Source: Leptotrichia sp. oral taxon 215
GTDB lineage: Bacteria; Fusobacteriota; Fusobacteriia; Fusobacteriales; Leptotrichiaceae
Assembly (NCBI GenBank): GCA_905371725.1
Contig: CAJPML010000046.1
Span: 1 to 7,088, forward strand
Length of the DNA: 7,088 nucleotides
Reading direction: 5' to 3'
Part shown: positions 1 to 7,088 of the stretch, piece after piece
Position numbering within the stretch: position 1 is the stretch's first letter
Layout of the letters: each line of letters opens with the position of its first letter
Made by a program: the position numbers and the translations under genes
The notes under the pieces: generated by a model
What the model was told of the DNA's origin: nothing
Database searches by the model: none
The model's input: only the letters and a program-made list of their open reading frames with translations

Positions 1-326
1 AATTAATATAATAATAGAGTAGGTATAAAATAAATTGATGTTATTAAGAATTGTTATTTGAAAATAGAGAAAAGGTTAAATACTAAATATGAAAATGTTG
101 GAATCTTTTAGTATTTTTGTGCATAGTTTTATTAAAATAATTCACATAAACCTTGTTTTCATAGGAAAAGATTAAGATAAATATGAAAAGAAAATTGGAA
201 GGAAAAACTGAAAACATTTGAACAGCTTATTATTTAAATAAAAATACATAATTTGTTATAAAAAACAAAATAAAATTTAAACTATAAATTATAAGAGACT
301 ATATTAAAAATATGGGAGATTAGAAA
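1..326. other. AT-rich gene-free leader region upstream of the ABC-class ATPase gene
   Basis: No open reading frame of convincing length or with a ribosome binding site lies here on either strand. The stretch is very AT-rich. It contains one clear inverted repeat (78-116, listed separately), which may end a gene lying left of the window. Several A/T boxes occur before position 300, such as TTGTTA at 253-258 and TATAAA at 283-288, but none gives a well-spaced -35/-10 pair, so I do not assign a promoter for the downstream gene. A promoter for that gene most likely still lies here, because its ATG at 327 has its own Shine-Dalgarno (GGGAGA at 314-319). Confidence 0.6.
78..118 (+). terminator. possible weak rho-independent terminator of an upstream gene
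   Basis: AAATACTAAA (78-87) and TTTAGTATTT (107-116) are perfect 10-bp inverted repeats around a 19-base loop, and the right arm runs into a five-T stretch (114-118). The geometry suits a plus-strand terminator for a gene left of the window. The stem has only one C and one G per arm and would be weak, so it could also be chance in such AT-rich DNA. Confidence 0.4.
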
Positions 327-2030
327 ATGAAAAATTACAAGGAACTTGAAAAAATGCTGATTTCGATGGAAAGAAAAAGCTATTCGGCGTATAAATCCTT
401 AAAAGGTGACTATAAATATGATAATTATATTCTCTCCATAGATCATGTCCAGTCTGACCCATATGCCCCACCTTCAAAAATGAGAATAGTAATGCCAAGG
501 AAAGTTTCAGGGATTCCTGAAGAACTGACTGATACGAAGGATAAAGAAATTGCAGTTTCTGATTTTCTTACAAGAAATTTTTATAAGGAAGTCAGAAAAA
601 GAGAAAAAGGAAGCATCGGAACAGGTGGAAGCGGAAGAATTTCTATTGACAGATGTGGTCAGGAAATATTGGAAAGAACTTCAGTGCTAATAAGAAAAGA
701 TAAAATTGAAGTGAGGTTTGAAATAGGGCTTCCTGCTGCAGGAAGAAGGATAATGGGAAAAGCCGCAAAAAATATTCTTATAGAAGTACTTCCTGAAATA
801 ACTGAAAAGGCCATTATTTATAAAAATATTGATAAAACTATGCTTAAGGAACAGATAATCCTTATGCTTGATCAGCAGTATATAAGAAAAGTTTTAAAAG
901 AAAAAGGACTGGTTGCATTTGTGGGCAATGATTCGATACTTCCCCGTGAAAGTGGAGTTTCGGATAAGCCAATGAAAAATGGAGTCCGATTTAAAAGTCC
1001 TAAAGAATATGAAACAACATTAAGCCTTCCAAGTGGAAAAAAGGTAACTGGAATGGGTATTTCAAAAGGAATTACTCTTATTGTGGGAGGAGGTTATCAT
1101 GGAAAGTCAACCTTGCTGAAGGCACTTGAAAGAGGAGTGTACAATCATATAGCAGGTGATGGAAGGGAAATGATAATATCTGAAGCAGATGCAGTGAAAA
1201 TACGTTCTGAAGATGGAAGAAACGTAGAGAGGGTAAATATAAGCGGATTTATAAATAATCTTCCGGGGAAAAAAGATACTTTGACATTTTCTACGGAAAA
1301 CGCAAGTGGAAGTACTTCACAGGCTGCGAATGTATCAGAAGCAATAGAATATGGAACTTCATTATTATTAATAGATGAAGATACTTCGGCTACGAATTTT
1401 ATGATACGTGATGGAAGGATGCAGAAACTGGTTGCTAAGGAAAAAGAACCTATAACACCGTTTATAGACAGGGTAAAGGAGCTTTATGATAATTTTGGAA
1501 TTTCTACAATATTGATTGTAGGTGGCTCAGGAGATTATTTTGATGTGGCTGACAGAGTTATAATGATGGACGAATATATTCCTCTGGATGTAACAGAAAA
1601 AGCTAAAAATATTGCGAATAGTGATAAAAGCAAAAGGGAATTTTCTTCAAATGACAGTTTTAAAGGAATTACACAGCGTATTCCATTAAAACGGAGCTTT
1701 TCATTATCAGGAAAAGAGGACAGGATAAAGGCTAAAGGAAAATACAATATTTTTTATGGAAAAGAAATGATTGATATTTCTGGACTGGAACAGCTTGTTG
1801 ATGACAGTCAGACGAATGGTATCGCTGTTATGATGGACTATTTCAGAAATAAAGTTCTGGATGAAAAATTAACACTTTCAGAAGCTGCTGATAGGATTTA
1901 TGAACATATTGCAAAATCAGGGCTAGATTCAATTTCACCATATACAGGGCATCCTGGAAACTTGGCTTTGCCACGAAAACAGGAATTCTGTGCAGCTTTG
2001 AACAGATATAGAAAGTTGAAGATAAAATAA
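327..2030 (+). CDS. ABC-class P-loop ATPase (PF09818-type, stand-alone)
   Basis: A 567-residue cytoplasmic protein resembling the 'predicted ATPase of the ABC class' family (PF09818), whose bacterial role is not settled. A distant relative, trypanosome MRB1590, is an RNA-binding ATPase in mitochondrial RNA editing, so a nucleic-acid role is a family-based guess. The N-terminal part carries family-like blocks (DHVQSDPYAPPS at 40-50, GQEILERT at 111-118, GLPAAGRRI at 134-142, GLVAFVGNDSILPRESG at 194-210). The ATPase core has Walker A GGGYHGKST (254-262, Lys260), a signature-like segment ASGSTSQAANVSEA (326-339) and Walker B LLLIDED (346-352, Asp350-Glu351). A C-terminal domain follows from about residue 440. 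There is no membrane segment, so it is not a transporter subunit by itself. The start is supported by GGGAGA seven bases upstream. It appears monocistronic and ends at a bidirectional terminator. Length matches the family; no motif is missing. Confidence 0.9.
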   Translation: MKNYKELEKMLISMERKSYSAYKSLKGDYKYDNYILSIDHVQSDPYAPPSKMRIVMPRKVSGIPEELTDTKDKEIAVSDFLTRNFYKEVRKREKGSIGTGGSGRISIDRCGQEILERTSVLIRKDKIEVRFEIGLPAAGRRIMGKAAKNILIEVLPEITEKAIIYKNIDKTMLKEQIILMLDQQYIRKVLKEKGLVAFVGNDSILPRESGVSDKPMKNGVRFKSPKEYETTLSLPSGKKVTGMGISKGITLIVGGGYHGKSTLLKALERGVYNHIAGDGREMIISEADAVKIRSEDGRNVERVNISGFINNLPGKKDTLTFSTENASGSTSQAANVSEAIEYGTSLLLIDEDTSATNFMIRDGRMQKLVAKEKEPITPFIDRVKELYDNFGISTILIVGGSGDYFDVADRVIMMDEYIPLDVTEKAKNIANSDKSKREFSSNDSFKGITQRIPLKRSFSLSGKEDRIKAKGKYNIFYGKEMIDISGLEQLVDDSQTNGIAVMMDYFRNKVLDEKLTLSEAADRIYEHIAKSGLDSISPYTGHPGNLALPRKQEFCAALNRYRKLKIK

Positions 2031-2031
2031 G

Positions 2032-2094
2032 AAAAAAACTATATTTATGAATGACTGTTTTGTACAAACAAAATTCTAATAAATATAGTTTTTT
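2032..2094. terminator. bidirectional rho-independent terminator between convergent genes
   Basis: A 16-base arm (2033-2048) is perfectly complementary to 2079-2094, giving a stem with A-tract on the left and T-tract on the right. Inner GAAT (2049-2052) and ATTC (2073-2076) can extend it after a two-base bulge. Read rightwards it ends in six Ts (2089-2094), closing the ATPase gene at 2030. Read leftwards it ends in seven Ts (complement of 2032-2038), closing the toxin gene that ends at 2122. Confidence 0.85.
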
Positions 2095-2121
2095 AAGTTT
2101 TCATTTGAAAAAATTAATTTT

Positions 2122-2379
2122 TCATACTTTATAAATTTCTCTTCTATGTCCTATTTCAAGAGCCAGTATAATCAGTTTTTCATCTTGAATATTGACAATA
2201 ACCCTATAATCTCCTATTCTATACCTCCATTGGCCACTTCGATTGGCTTGCAGCATTTTTCCTCTGCTTCTGGGATTATCCGATATATTTTCAAGATAGG
2301 ATTTGATTTTTTTCTGGGTAAATTTATCCAGTTTTTTAAACTGTCTTGCAAAATGAGGAGTAGGAACTAAATTATACAT
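2122..2379 (-). CDS. RelE/ParE-superfamily toxin of a type II toxin-antitoxin pair
   Basis: An 85-residue basic protein of typical RelE length. In the family such proteins are ribosome-dependent mRNA interferases (RelE) or, less often, gyrase poisons (ParE), held inactive by the partner antitoxin. The hallmark C-terminal half is present: SGQWRYRIGDYRVIV (48-62) and IGHRREIYKV (76-85), giving Arg52, Arg54, Arg59, Arg79/80 and Tyr83 as candidate active-site or rRNA-contact residues. The N-terminal helices (8-32) are Lys-rich. Its ATG overlaps the antitoxin stop by one base (TAATG), which indicates translational coupling; no strong separate Shine-Dalgarno is seen. The arginine/tyrosine pattern favours RelE-like RNase activity over ParE, but that is inference. 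It looks intact and ends at the shared hairpin terminator. Confidence 0.87.
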   Translation of the reverse strand: MYNLVPTPHFARQFKKLDKFTQKKIKSYLENISDNPRSRGKMLQANRSGQWRYRIGDYRVIVNIQDEKLIILALEIGHRREIYKV

Positions 2380-2594
2380 TACAACTCATCCCAATTTAAA
2401 ACTTCCCCTCCAGAAGCCAGATATTTTTCATATTCTTCCAGTTTCATATCCGCTATTTTAGCATCGTATTCATCTTCCAATGATGCTAATGTTCTTTTCC
2501 TTATTAATTCAGATAATGATTTTCCCTCAAATTTTGCCATACTTTGTAGAAAAAGTTTTTCCTCTTCTGATACTTTCAAAGTAATTACTGCCAT
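2379..2594 (-). CDS. RelB-like ribbon-helix-helix antitoxin (DUF6290-type)
   Basis: A 71-residue protein that should neutralise the downstream RelE-like toxin and repress its own operon. The N-terminal part (2-45) has a ribbon-helix-helix pattern: a short beta strand AVITLKVS, then two helices with KSLSELIRKRTL (25-36). The acidic C-terminal part (about 46-71, ending in NWDEL) is the expected toxin-wrapping segment. The sequence resembles RelB-family antitoxins of the DUF6290 group, common in Firmicutes and Fusobacteria. The start is fixed by a strong Shine-Dalgarno, AGAGGTGG on the minus strand (complement of 2601-2608), six bases before ATG. It is first in a two-gene operon, in the usual antitoxin-then-toxin order, with a one-base overlap. 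Confidence 0.87.
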   Translation of the reverse strand: MAVITLKVSEEEKLFLQSMAKFEGKSLSELIRKRTLASLEDEYDAKIADMKLEEYEKYLASGGEVLNWDEL

Positions 2595-2617
2595 ATAATA
2601 CCACCTCTTTTATCTTT

Positions 2618-2637
2618 GGTAATACTATTGTAATACC
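2618..2637 (-). promoter_or_regulatory. probable autoregulatory operator of the toxin-antitoxin operon
   Basis: On the minus strand the 20-mer begins GGTATTAC and ends GTATTACC. It holds GTATTAC twice, 11 bases apart, and also reads as an imperfect palindrome (16 of 20 positions match its reverse complement). A third near-copy, GTATTAT, lies just before the antitoxin ATG (2595-2601). The element covers the -10 box, so a bound ribbon-helix-helix antitoxin would block transcription. The operator role is inferred from position and repeat structure. Confidence 0.6.
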
Positions 2638-2655
2638 TTAATTAGAAAAAGTCAA
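2627..2655 (-). promoter_or_regulatory. sigma-70-type promoter of the toxin-antitoxin operon
   Basis: On the minus strand TTGACT (complement of 2650-2655) and TACAAT (complement of 2627-2632) are separated by exactly 17 bases. Both are one base from the -35 and -10 consensus. The start site would fall near 2620, about 25 bases before the antitoxin ATG. Confidence 0.75.
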
Positions 2656-2671
2656 TATATCTTAAAATATT

Positions 2672-2714
2672 AAAAAAACTGTTTCCTGACAATAACAATG
2701 AAAAGAAACAGTTT
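2672..2714 (-). terminator. rho-independent terminator of the thrC operon
   Basis: AAACTGTTTC (2676-2685) and GAAACAGTTT (2705-2714) form a perfect 10-bp stem with a 19-base loop. On the minus strand the stem is followed by seven Ts (complement of 2672-2678). It lies 16 bases beyond the end of the small Cys-rich gene, so it closes the thrC unit and insulates it from the toxin-antitoxin promoter immediately downstream. Confidence 0.8.
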
Positions 2715-2730
2715 AAATCATTTGTTTTTC

Positions 2731-2976
2731 TTATTTATTCAATTTTCCGGCACTTAATATATTTGCAACATCAAATGCATGGCAAGGTGTAACAGCATAA
2801 ACCATTCCACAATGAGGACACTCATATTCAAATGTATCCATCACTATTTCATTGTTACATTCCTTACATGTGAAAACGGCAGGAACAGGCATAGGCTGAC
2901 TGCTGAATCCCATCATTCTCAATTTTTCCACAACTTCTATTCCATCATTAAAACTTCCTGAACAACCATCGTGCAT
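2731..2976 (-). CDS. small Cys-rich zinc-ribbon-like protein of unknown function
   Basis: An 81-residue protein that I do not recognise as a named gene. It contains two CxxC knuckles, CKEC (37-40) and CPHC (53-56), spaced like a rubredoxin/zinc-ribbon fold binding one Zn or Fe. Further cysteines are Cys5 in MHDGCSGSF and Cys65 in TPCHAFD, the latter next to a histidine. There is no signal peptide or membrane segment, so it is probably cytoplasmic. I chose the ATG at 2976 because a perfect AGGAGGG (complement of 2983-2989) lies six bases upstream. The longer frame starting at 3024 would add 16 residues encoded across that Shine-Dalgarno and has no comparable site. It follows thrC by 60 bases with no terminator between, so it is probably co-transcribed. 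Linkage to threonine synthesis is positional only. Confidence 0.78.
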   Translation of the reverse strand: MHDGCSGSFNDGIEVVEKLRMMGFSSQPMPVPAVFTCKECNNEIVMDTFEYECPHCGMVYAVTPCHAFDVANILSAGKLNK

Positions 2977-3036
2977 AGATTTCCCTCCTAAAATTTTTAT
3001 ATTAATATCATTTTTTAAGTACAAAGTTTTATTCTG

Positions 3037-4527
3037 TTAAATTTTTTCAATGTATTTTTTTACATAATCTTCAATTTCATTTTTTTCAATTACATTAGAA
3101 AATCTGATATCAGATTTCCTTACTTCTTCAAGCTTTTCAGGGAACTTAACTCCTGTAATTTCGCTTACTTTATCCAGAATAATATATGGATTTTCATTTA
3201 ATTCAAGACCAAGAGCTTTTGCAACTGGATCAGGGAACTTAAATGGATGAGCTGTAGACATAATTACTGTATGAATATTTTTGTCAAGCATTTCATCTGA
3301 AAGCTTTTCATATACAGAATATGCAACTGCAGTATGGGGATCCATTAGATATTTATAATTATCATACACTTTTTTAATAGCTTCTACAGTTTCTTTGCTG
3401 TCAGCAAATTCTCCATAGAATTCCTTCTGAATATTTTCAAGTTCTTCAGGTGAAACTGACAGTACACCTGTTGTAAGCAGTGAATTTATTAATTCCTTTG
3501 TTCTTGCAGAATTTTCTCCTGTGGCATAATAAAGATATCTTTCAAAATTTGATGAAAGAAGAATGTCCATAGATGGAGAATTTGTAGTGTAGAAATCCCT
3601 ATTTTTGTCATAAGTTCCCGATTTGAAGAAATCAGCAAGAACTTTATTCTTATTTGAAGCTGAAATAAATTTTCTTACAGGTATTCCCAGCTTCTTAGCA
3701 ATATAACCTGCCAGTATGTTTCCAAAATTTCCTGTAGGAACAACAATGTTAAATTCTTCTCCTTCTTTAATAGTAGCAGAATTTACAAGGTTCACATAAG
3801 TAGAAACATAATAAATAACTTGTGGGAAGAGTCTTCCAATATTTATTGAATTTGCACTTGAAAACATTATGTCATGTTCACTTGCATAATTTTTAAACTC
3901 TTCGCTGGAAAAAATAACTTTTATGGCACTTTGGGCATCATCAAAGTTACCGTTTATTGCAACAATGTCAACATTATTTCCCTTCTGCTTTCTCATTTGT
4001 TCTTCCTGCATAGGACTGACACCATTTTTGGGATAAAATACTACAATATTTATACCGTCAATATCCTTAAATCCTTCTAACGCAGCTTTTCCTGTATCAC
4101 CTGAAGTTGCGGCAAGAATCAGCACTTTTTTATTTTCATTCTGTTTTTTCTTGCTTAAAAGCAGCAAGTATGGAAAAAGAGAAAGGGCAAGATCCTTGAA
4201 TGCCAGTGTTCTCCCATGAAAAAGCTCCCCAAAACTTACTTTATCATTTAATTTATGTAGAGGAACAATATTCCCATCTGTAAATGTAGTGTTATTATAA
4301 GCACTGTTTACAGCAGTTTTTATTTCCTCATCGGAAAATTCCGTAAAAAATAATTTTATAATTTTTTCGGATAGTTCCTGATATGAAAGGTTTTTAAGCT
4401 CTTCATAAGAAAGTTTCACATCAGGAAGATTTTCAGGAATATAAAGTCCTCCGTCATTTGCAAGTCCATGCAGAGTAGCAAATGTAGATGACTTTAAATC
4501 ATTACTTCTTGTACTTTTATAATTCAT
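3037..4527 (-). CDS. thrC: threonine synthase
   Basis: A PLP-dependent enzyme that converts O-phospho-L-homoserine and water to L-threonine and phosphate, the last step of threonine biosynthesis in the cytoplasm. At 496 residues it belongs to the long-form threonine synthases (compare about 430 in E. coli and about 350 in B. subtilis). The N-terminus is diagnostic: YKSTRS (3-8) and GLANDGGLYIPE (21-32). The PLP-binding lysine is Lys111 in FHGRTLAFKD. AATSGDTG (139-146), SSANSINIGRLFPQ (223-236) and the glycine-rich VPTGNFGN (263-270) are the other cofactor and substrate loops. All catalytic motifs are present. The start is supported by AAGAGG (complement of 4535-4540), seven bases before ATG. 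No other threonine-pathway gene (hom, thrB) is in the window. It leads a probable two-gene operon with a Cys-rich protein. Confidence 0.96.
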   Translation of the reverse strand: MNYKSTRSNDLKSSTFATLHGLANDGGLYIPENLPDVKLSYEELKNLSYQELSEKIIKLFFTEFSDEEIKTAVNSAYNNTTFTDGNIVPLHKLNDKVSFGELFHGRTLAFKDLALSLFPYLLLLSKKKQNENKKVLILAATSGDTGKAALEGFKDIDGINIVVFYPKNGVSPMQEEQMRKQKGNNVDIVAINGNFDDAQSAIKVIFSSEEFKNYASEHDIMFSSANSINIGRLFPQVIYYVSTYVNLVNSATIKEGEEFNIVVPTGNFGNILAGYIAKKLGIPVRKFISASNKNKVLADFFKSGTYDKNRDFYTTNSPSMDILLSSNFERYLYYATGENSARTKELINSLLTTGVLSVSPEELENIQKEFYGEFADSKETVEAIKKVYDNYKYLMDPHTAVAYSVYEKLSDEMLDKNIHTVIMSTAHPFKFPDPVAKALGLELNENPYIILDKVSEITGVKFPEKLEEVRKSDIRFSNVIEKNEIEDYVKKYIEKI

Positions 4528-4561
4528 ATAAATACCTCTTTCAATTATAATTAATATTGTA

Positions 4562-4590
4562 ATAATATCATATATCAGTGGATTTTACAA
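4562..4590 (-). promoter_or_regulatory. extended -10 promoter of thrC
   Basis: On the minus strand TTGTAA (complement of 4585-4590) is followed after 17 bases by TATTAT (complement of 4562-4567), preceded by TGA, the extended -10 signature. The predicted transcript starts near 4555, leaving a leader of under 30 bases. That is too short for a T-box or riboswitch, so any amino-acid control must act otherwise. Confidence 0.65.
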
Positions 4591-4678
4591 TGAAAAATAT
4601 TAGTTATAATAAATGGGGGTATTGTATAAATTTAGAGATGAAGTTTCAAAAACAGAATTTTATTTTCTTGAATAACTA

Positions 4679-4707
4679 TTGAAAATATACAAAATAAATT
4701 GTAAAAT
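4679..4707 (+). promoter_or_regulatory. likely promoter of the membrane-anchored repeat gene
   Basis: TTGAAA (4679-4684) and TAAAAT (4702-4707) are separated by 17 bases, with TG directly before the -10 box. A TATAAT at 4708-4713 also exists but is too far from this -35. The start site would be about 30 bases before the ATG at 4745. The region is AT-rich, so chance matches are possible. Confidence 0.5.
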
Positions 4708-4744
4708 TATAATATTATTTTACTGGTATTAGGGAGGCAATAAA

Positions 4745-5590
4745 ATGTTAGTAGTATTTATATTGGCATGGATTTTTGTGTTAGGGATTATAATAGCGGG
4801 CCTTATAATCTTTTTTAAAAGCAAGAAGGAAAAGGAAGATTTTAATGATTTTTCATGGAATAGGAAAAAAGATAAATTTGATGATTTTTCGTGGGAAAAT
4901 GAAAGAAAAAAGGAGAAGGAGCTTTTTGACAGGGAAAATAGAGACAGTATTAATTTTAAGAATAATAATTTAAAAGACTACAATTCTAATCATATTAAAC
5001 TGGATGATAATACTGATTTAGCTGGGGAAAAATTTAGTTATAAAATAGAGAAAGATGCAACTGAAGGAAATGGGACTGAAAAAGTTAAAACCGAAAAGTT
5101 TAGCAAAATTAAAGGGATTAATCCAATCATAAAATGGAGAAAATCGCCATGGTGGATAATGGTTGGTGTCATTATTGCACTTATTCGATTTTGTGATGGC
5201 ATAGATAGTATTAATAATAAAGAAAAACAAGCTGTGATAAACCAAAAACAGGTAGCAAGTCAAAATATAGAGGAGGTGTATGAGGAATTTTTTGATAAAG
5301 CAGAAGAGTATGAGGAAAAAGGCGAATATGAAAAGGCAGAAGAGTATTATTTGAAAGCTGCCAAGTATAATAATGATGTATATGCGCTCATAGGTAAAAT
5401 GTACTATGATAATGGAGATGCGGAAAAGGGAATAAAGAAATTGAAGGAAGCCTACGAGAAAGGTGCCTATTTAGCGGCAGGAATGCTTGGAAGAATAGAG
5501 GAAGAAAAGGGAAATAAAGATAAAGCAAAAGAATGGTATCTGAAAGGAGTAGAAAAAGAAGATATTTATTCACAGAATTCCATAGGATGA
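4745..5590 (+). CDS. membrane-anchored TPR/Sel1-like repeat protein, N-terminal part of a frame-broken gene
   Basis: A 281-residue frame, started by AGGGAGG seven bases upstream of ATG. Residues 2-24 form a hydrophobic helix followed by a Lys-rich patch, so the N-terminus is a membrane anchor. A charged Asp/Lys/Asn-rich linker follows and contains the motif twice: FNDFSW (33-38) and FDDFSW (45-50). A second hydrophobic segment lies at about 136-150. From about residue 178 come Sel1/TPR-like helical repeats of some 30 residues, for example EKGEYEKAEEYYLKAAKYN (191-209) and KGNKDKAKEWYLKGVEKE (255-272). Such repeats bind proteins; no enzyme motif is visible. The frame stops at TGA 5588-5590, inside the fourth repeat. 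The rest of that repeat continues one base later in the +1 frame (see the next entry). I therefore read this as the front half of a broken gene, or of a sequence with an assembly error. Confidence 0.72.
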   Translation: MLVVFILAWIFVLGIIIAGLIIFFKSKKEKEDFNDFSWNRKKDKFDDFSWENERKKEKELFDRENRDSINFKNNNLKDYNSNHIKLDDNTDLAGEKFSYKIEKDATEGNGTEKVKTEKFSKIKGINPIIKWRKSPWWIMVGVIIALIRFCDGIDSINNKEKQAVINQKQVASQNIEEVYEEFFDKAEEYEEKGEYEKAEEYYLKAAKYNNDVYALIGKMYYDNGDAEKGIKKLKEAYEKGAYLAAGMLGRIEEEKGNKDKAKEWYLKGVEKEDIYSQNSIG

Positions 5591-6332
5591 GGCAGAAAAA
5601 TTATATATAAGGGGTGCAGAAAAAAATGATACACAGGCAATTTATCAGCTTATTTCACTATATTTCCAGACAAACAGGGAATCTGAAATAGAAAAGTGGA
5701 AGAAAATACTTTTTAATAGCTCTCAAAGAATTAATTTTACTGATGCAATGAGAGATACGATAATGTACATTACTGGAAGTGAAAATGACAGGAAATATGC
5801 AAAAATTTTATTTGAAGCTGGAGACATGGTATATGAAGGAAAGTATAAGGAAGCAGAAAAACTTTACAATGAAGCATTAAAATATAATAAGGAAGCATAT
5901 TACTATTTAGGAACTCTGTACTACAATTATTATAAAAATAAGAACAAGGCAATAGAAATATTTAAAAAAGGGCATAGCGAAGGTAACTCTGATTCCACAT
6001 ATGCGCTAGTATTATCAGAATATGAAAAAAATAACGAAGCTGAAGCCGAAAATCTATTAAAAATATGTGCGGAAAAAGGAAAATTAGATTGTCAGAAGGA
6101 TTATGGAATGGCTTTGAATAAAAAGGATAAAAAGGAAGAAGCTTTGAAATGGCTCAAAAAAGCTGCTGAGCAGAAAGATGCTGAAGCAATGTTCCACATA
6201 ATGTTCTATTATTATAAAAAAGGGGATAATGTAGAAATGAAGGCATGGGCAAAAAAAATACTGACTGAAAAAGGAATCCTGAATTTGGATCGTGAAACAA
6301 GGAAACTTGCACAAGAAGGACTAGAAAGTTAA
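5586..6332 (+). pseudogene. C-terminal part of the broken TPR/Sel1-like repeat gene, displaced reading frame
   Basis: The open frame runs from 5586, just after a TAG at 5583-5585, to the stop at 6332. Its first ATG is at 5748, which would give a 194-residue protein, but that ATG has no Shine-Dalgarno and there is no earlier ATG in frame. The 54 codons before it encode good repeat sequence (DEAEKLYIRGAEKND, then AIYQLISLYFQ), so protein-coding homology extends upstream of any usable start. The remainder is Sel1/TPR-like: GKYKEAEKLYNEALKYN and YYLGTLYYN early, then KKEEALKWLKKAAEQKDAEA later. Residues 29-59 of the 194-residue version align without gaps to residues 191-221 of the upstream part, with 13 of 31 identical, so both come from one repeat family. 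It is best seen as the second half of the gene starting at 4745. Independent translation is possible but unsupported. Confidence 0.68.
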
Positions 6333-6355
6333 AAATTGAATTTAATATAAATTAC

Positions 6356-6384
6356 TTGACAAAAATCGATTACTGATGTAAACT
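6356..6384 (+). promoter_or_regulatory. promoter of the copper operon
   Basis: A perfect -35 box TTGACA (6356-6361) is followed after 17 bases by TAAACT (6379-6384) as -10. The predicted start is near 6391, some 75 bases before the copY ATG. One cop box lies between -35 and -10 and the second just downstream of the start, an arrangement suited to tight repression. Confidence 0.72.
6365..6383 (+). promoter_or_regulatory. cop box 1, CopY operator (imperfect)
   Basis: TACTGATGTA (6371-6380) matches the CopY operator consensus TACAnnTGTA at all but one of the fixed positions (T in place of the fourth base A). It is flanked by ATCGAT on the left and AAC on the right, matching the flanks of box 2 when that box is read on the other strand. 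It overlaps the spacer and -10 of the promoter. Confidence 0.65.
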
Positions 6385-6393
6385 ATTTATATA

Positions 6394-6412
6394 GGTTACA
6401 ATTGTAGTCGAT
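6394..6412 (-). promoter_or_regulatory. cop box 2, CopY operator (perfect core)
   Basis: TACAATTGTA (6397-6406) is a perfect match to the CopY consensus TACAnnTGTA and fully palindromic. It is followed by GTCGAT. On the minus strand the 19-base site starts ATCGACTACA, and 14 of 19 positions agree with box 1, so the two boxes face each other. It sits at about +6 to +16 of the predicted transcript. Confidence 0.82.
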
Positions 6413-6464
6413 CTTTATTTATATATTTTAGATAATATTAAGGAAGAGTAGAAAAGGAGGGAAT

Positions 6465-6941
6465 ATGGAAGAAAATGGTAATTGTCATATAACAGGGGCA
6501 GAATGGGAAATAATGAGGGTCGTGTGGGCCAATGAGGAAGTCACGAGTAAGTTTGTTTCTGAAATTTTAGGAGAGAAAATGAACTGGAAACACGCAACAG
6601 TAAAAACACTGTTAAATAGACTTTTAGAAAAAAATGTTCTTAAAAAAAGGGAAAAAGGTAATAAATATATTTACTACACTGAATATAATGAACAGGAAAT
6701 CGCAAAAGAGTATGTAATGGAAACCTTTAACAGGATATGCAGGACAAAAGTGGGACACATGATAACGGAACTGATAAAAAATAATATGCTCAGTTTTGAG
6801 GATCTTGACAATATAAACAAGACAGTTGAAGAAAAAAGAAAGACAGCTGTGAAAAAAGTTCCATGTGAATGTCTTTCGGGGCAATGTAACTGTCCGGAAC
6901 ATCAGCATGAAAAGAAAAAGAAAAAATGCTGTTCAGAATAA
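6465..6941 (+). CDS. copY: CopY-type copper-responsive transcriptional repressor
   Basis: A 158-residue repressor of the BlaI/MecI/CopY family that should bind the cop boxes upstream and release them when Cu(I) replaces bound Zn(II). The winged-helix domain covers about residues 8-75: ITGAEWEIMRVVWANEEVTS (9-28), then a recognition helix in WKHATVKTLLNRLLEKNVL (41-59) and a wing at KREKGNKYIYY (61-71). The dimerisation region follows. The C-terminus has the exact CxCx4CxC metal hook, CECLSGQCNC (134-143), which separates CopY from beta-lactam-sensing BlaI/MecI. Unusually, the hook is followed by EHQHE (145-149), five lysines and a Cys-Cys pair (155-156). The start has AGGAGG (6455-6460) four bases upstream. 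It is first in an operon with a CopA-like ATPase 40 bases downstream, with no terminator in between. Confidence 0.94.
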   Translation: MEENGNCHITGAEWEIMRVVWANEEVTSKFVSEILGEKMNWKHATVKTLLNRLLEKNVLKKREKGNKYIYYTEYNEQEIAKEYVMETFNRICRTKVGHMITELIKNNMLSFEDLDNINKTVEEKRKTAVKKVPCECLSGQCNCPEHQHEKKKKKCCSE

Positions 6942-6981
6942 TAAATATTATTAAGAAAAAACAAATAACGGAGGCGGGAAA

Positions 6982-7088
6982 ATGAAAAACAGTACTTTTA
7001 ATGTAACAGGCATGAGCTGTGCAGCTTGTGCCAGAACAGTGGAAAATGCACTTAATAAAAATGAAGATATAAAGGCAAGTGTAAATAT
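6982..7088 (+). CDS. copA: copper-translocating P-type ATPase, N-terminal fragment cut by window end
   Basis: Only the first 35 codons are visible. The translation begins MKNSTFNVTGMSCAACARTV, a heavy-metal-associated domain with the metal-binding GMSCAAC motif (Cys13 and Cys16), typical of the N-terminus of CopA-type Cu(I)-exporting ATPases. The ATG has GGAGG (6970-6974) seven bases upstream and follows copY closely, so both are co-transcribed. In this setting it should pump Cu(I) out of the cytoplasm under CopY control. The ATPase motifs lie beyond the window. A short CopZ-type chaperone or a Cd/Zn ATPase would share this start, but the CopY partner favours CopA. Confidence 0.82.
   Translation, partial: MKNSTFNVTGMSCAACARTVENALNKNEDIKASVN

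Overview
The window is a low-GC stretch of bacterial chromosome with A/T-biased codons, strong Shine-Dalgarno sites and tight gene packing. The protein content fits a Fusobacteriota chromosome, most likely Leptotrichia or a close relative: a stand-alone ABC-class ATPase, long-form threonine synthase, RelBE-type module, tetratricopeptide/Sel1-like protein and CopY/CopA copper operon. The genus is an inference from overall character, not from a marker gene.

Layout. Bases 1-326 are AT-rich and gene-free, with a weak terminator-like inverted repeat. A 567-residue ABC-class ATPase (327-2030, +) follows and ends at a strong bidirectional hairpin terminator shared with the convergent toxin gene. On the minus strand lie a RelB-like antitoxin and RelE-like toxin (2594 down to 2122). 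They overlap by one base and have their own promoter, whose -10 box sits inside a probable operator. A second minus-strand unit is thrC (4527-3037) followed by a small Cys-rich zinc-ribbon-like protein (2976-2731), closed by a hairpin terminator at 2672-2714. thrC has its own extended -10 promoter with a leader too short for a T-box or riboswitch.

Divergent from thrC, on the plus strand, is a membrane-anchored tetratricopeptide/Sel1-like gene (4745-6332) that is broken. The reading frame stops at 5590 in the middle of a repeat, and the rest of the same protein continues in the next frame from 5586. Comparing repeats suggests that about nine residues' worth of DNA (26 or 29 bp) is missing at the junction.

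The window ends with a copper-resistance operon. Its promoter carries two CopY operators (cop boxes) arranged head to head. Next comes copY, encoding a BlaI/CopY-type repressor with the full CxCx4CxC copper/zinc hook plus an extra His/Cys-rich tail, and then the first 35 codons of a CopA-like copper P-type ATPase, cut by the window edge. CopY is expected to repress this operon until Cu(I) displaces its zinc, after which CopA exports copper.

I saw no tRNA, rRNA, CRISPR array, insertion sequence or phage gene. The most unusual points are the broken repeat gene, the inverted pair of cop boxes, the metal-rich CopY tail, and the conserved-looking unknown Cys-rich protein downstream of thrC.
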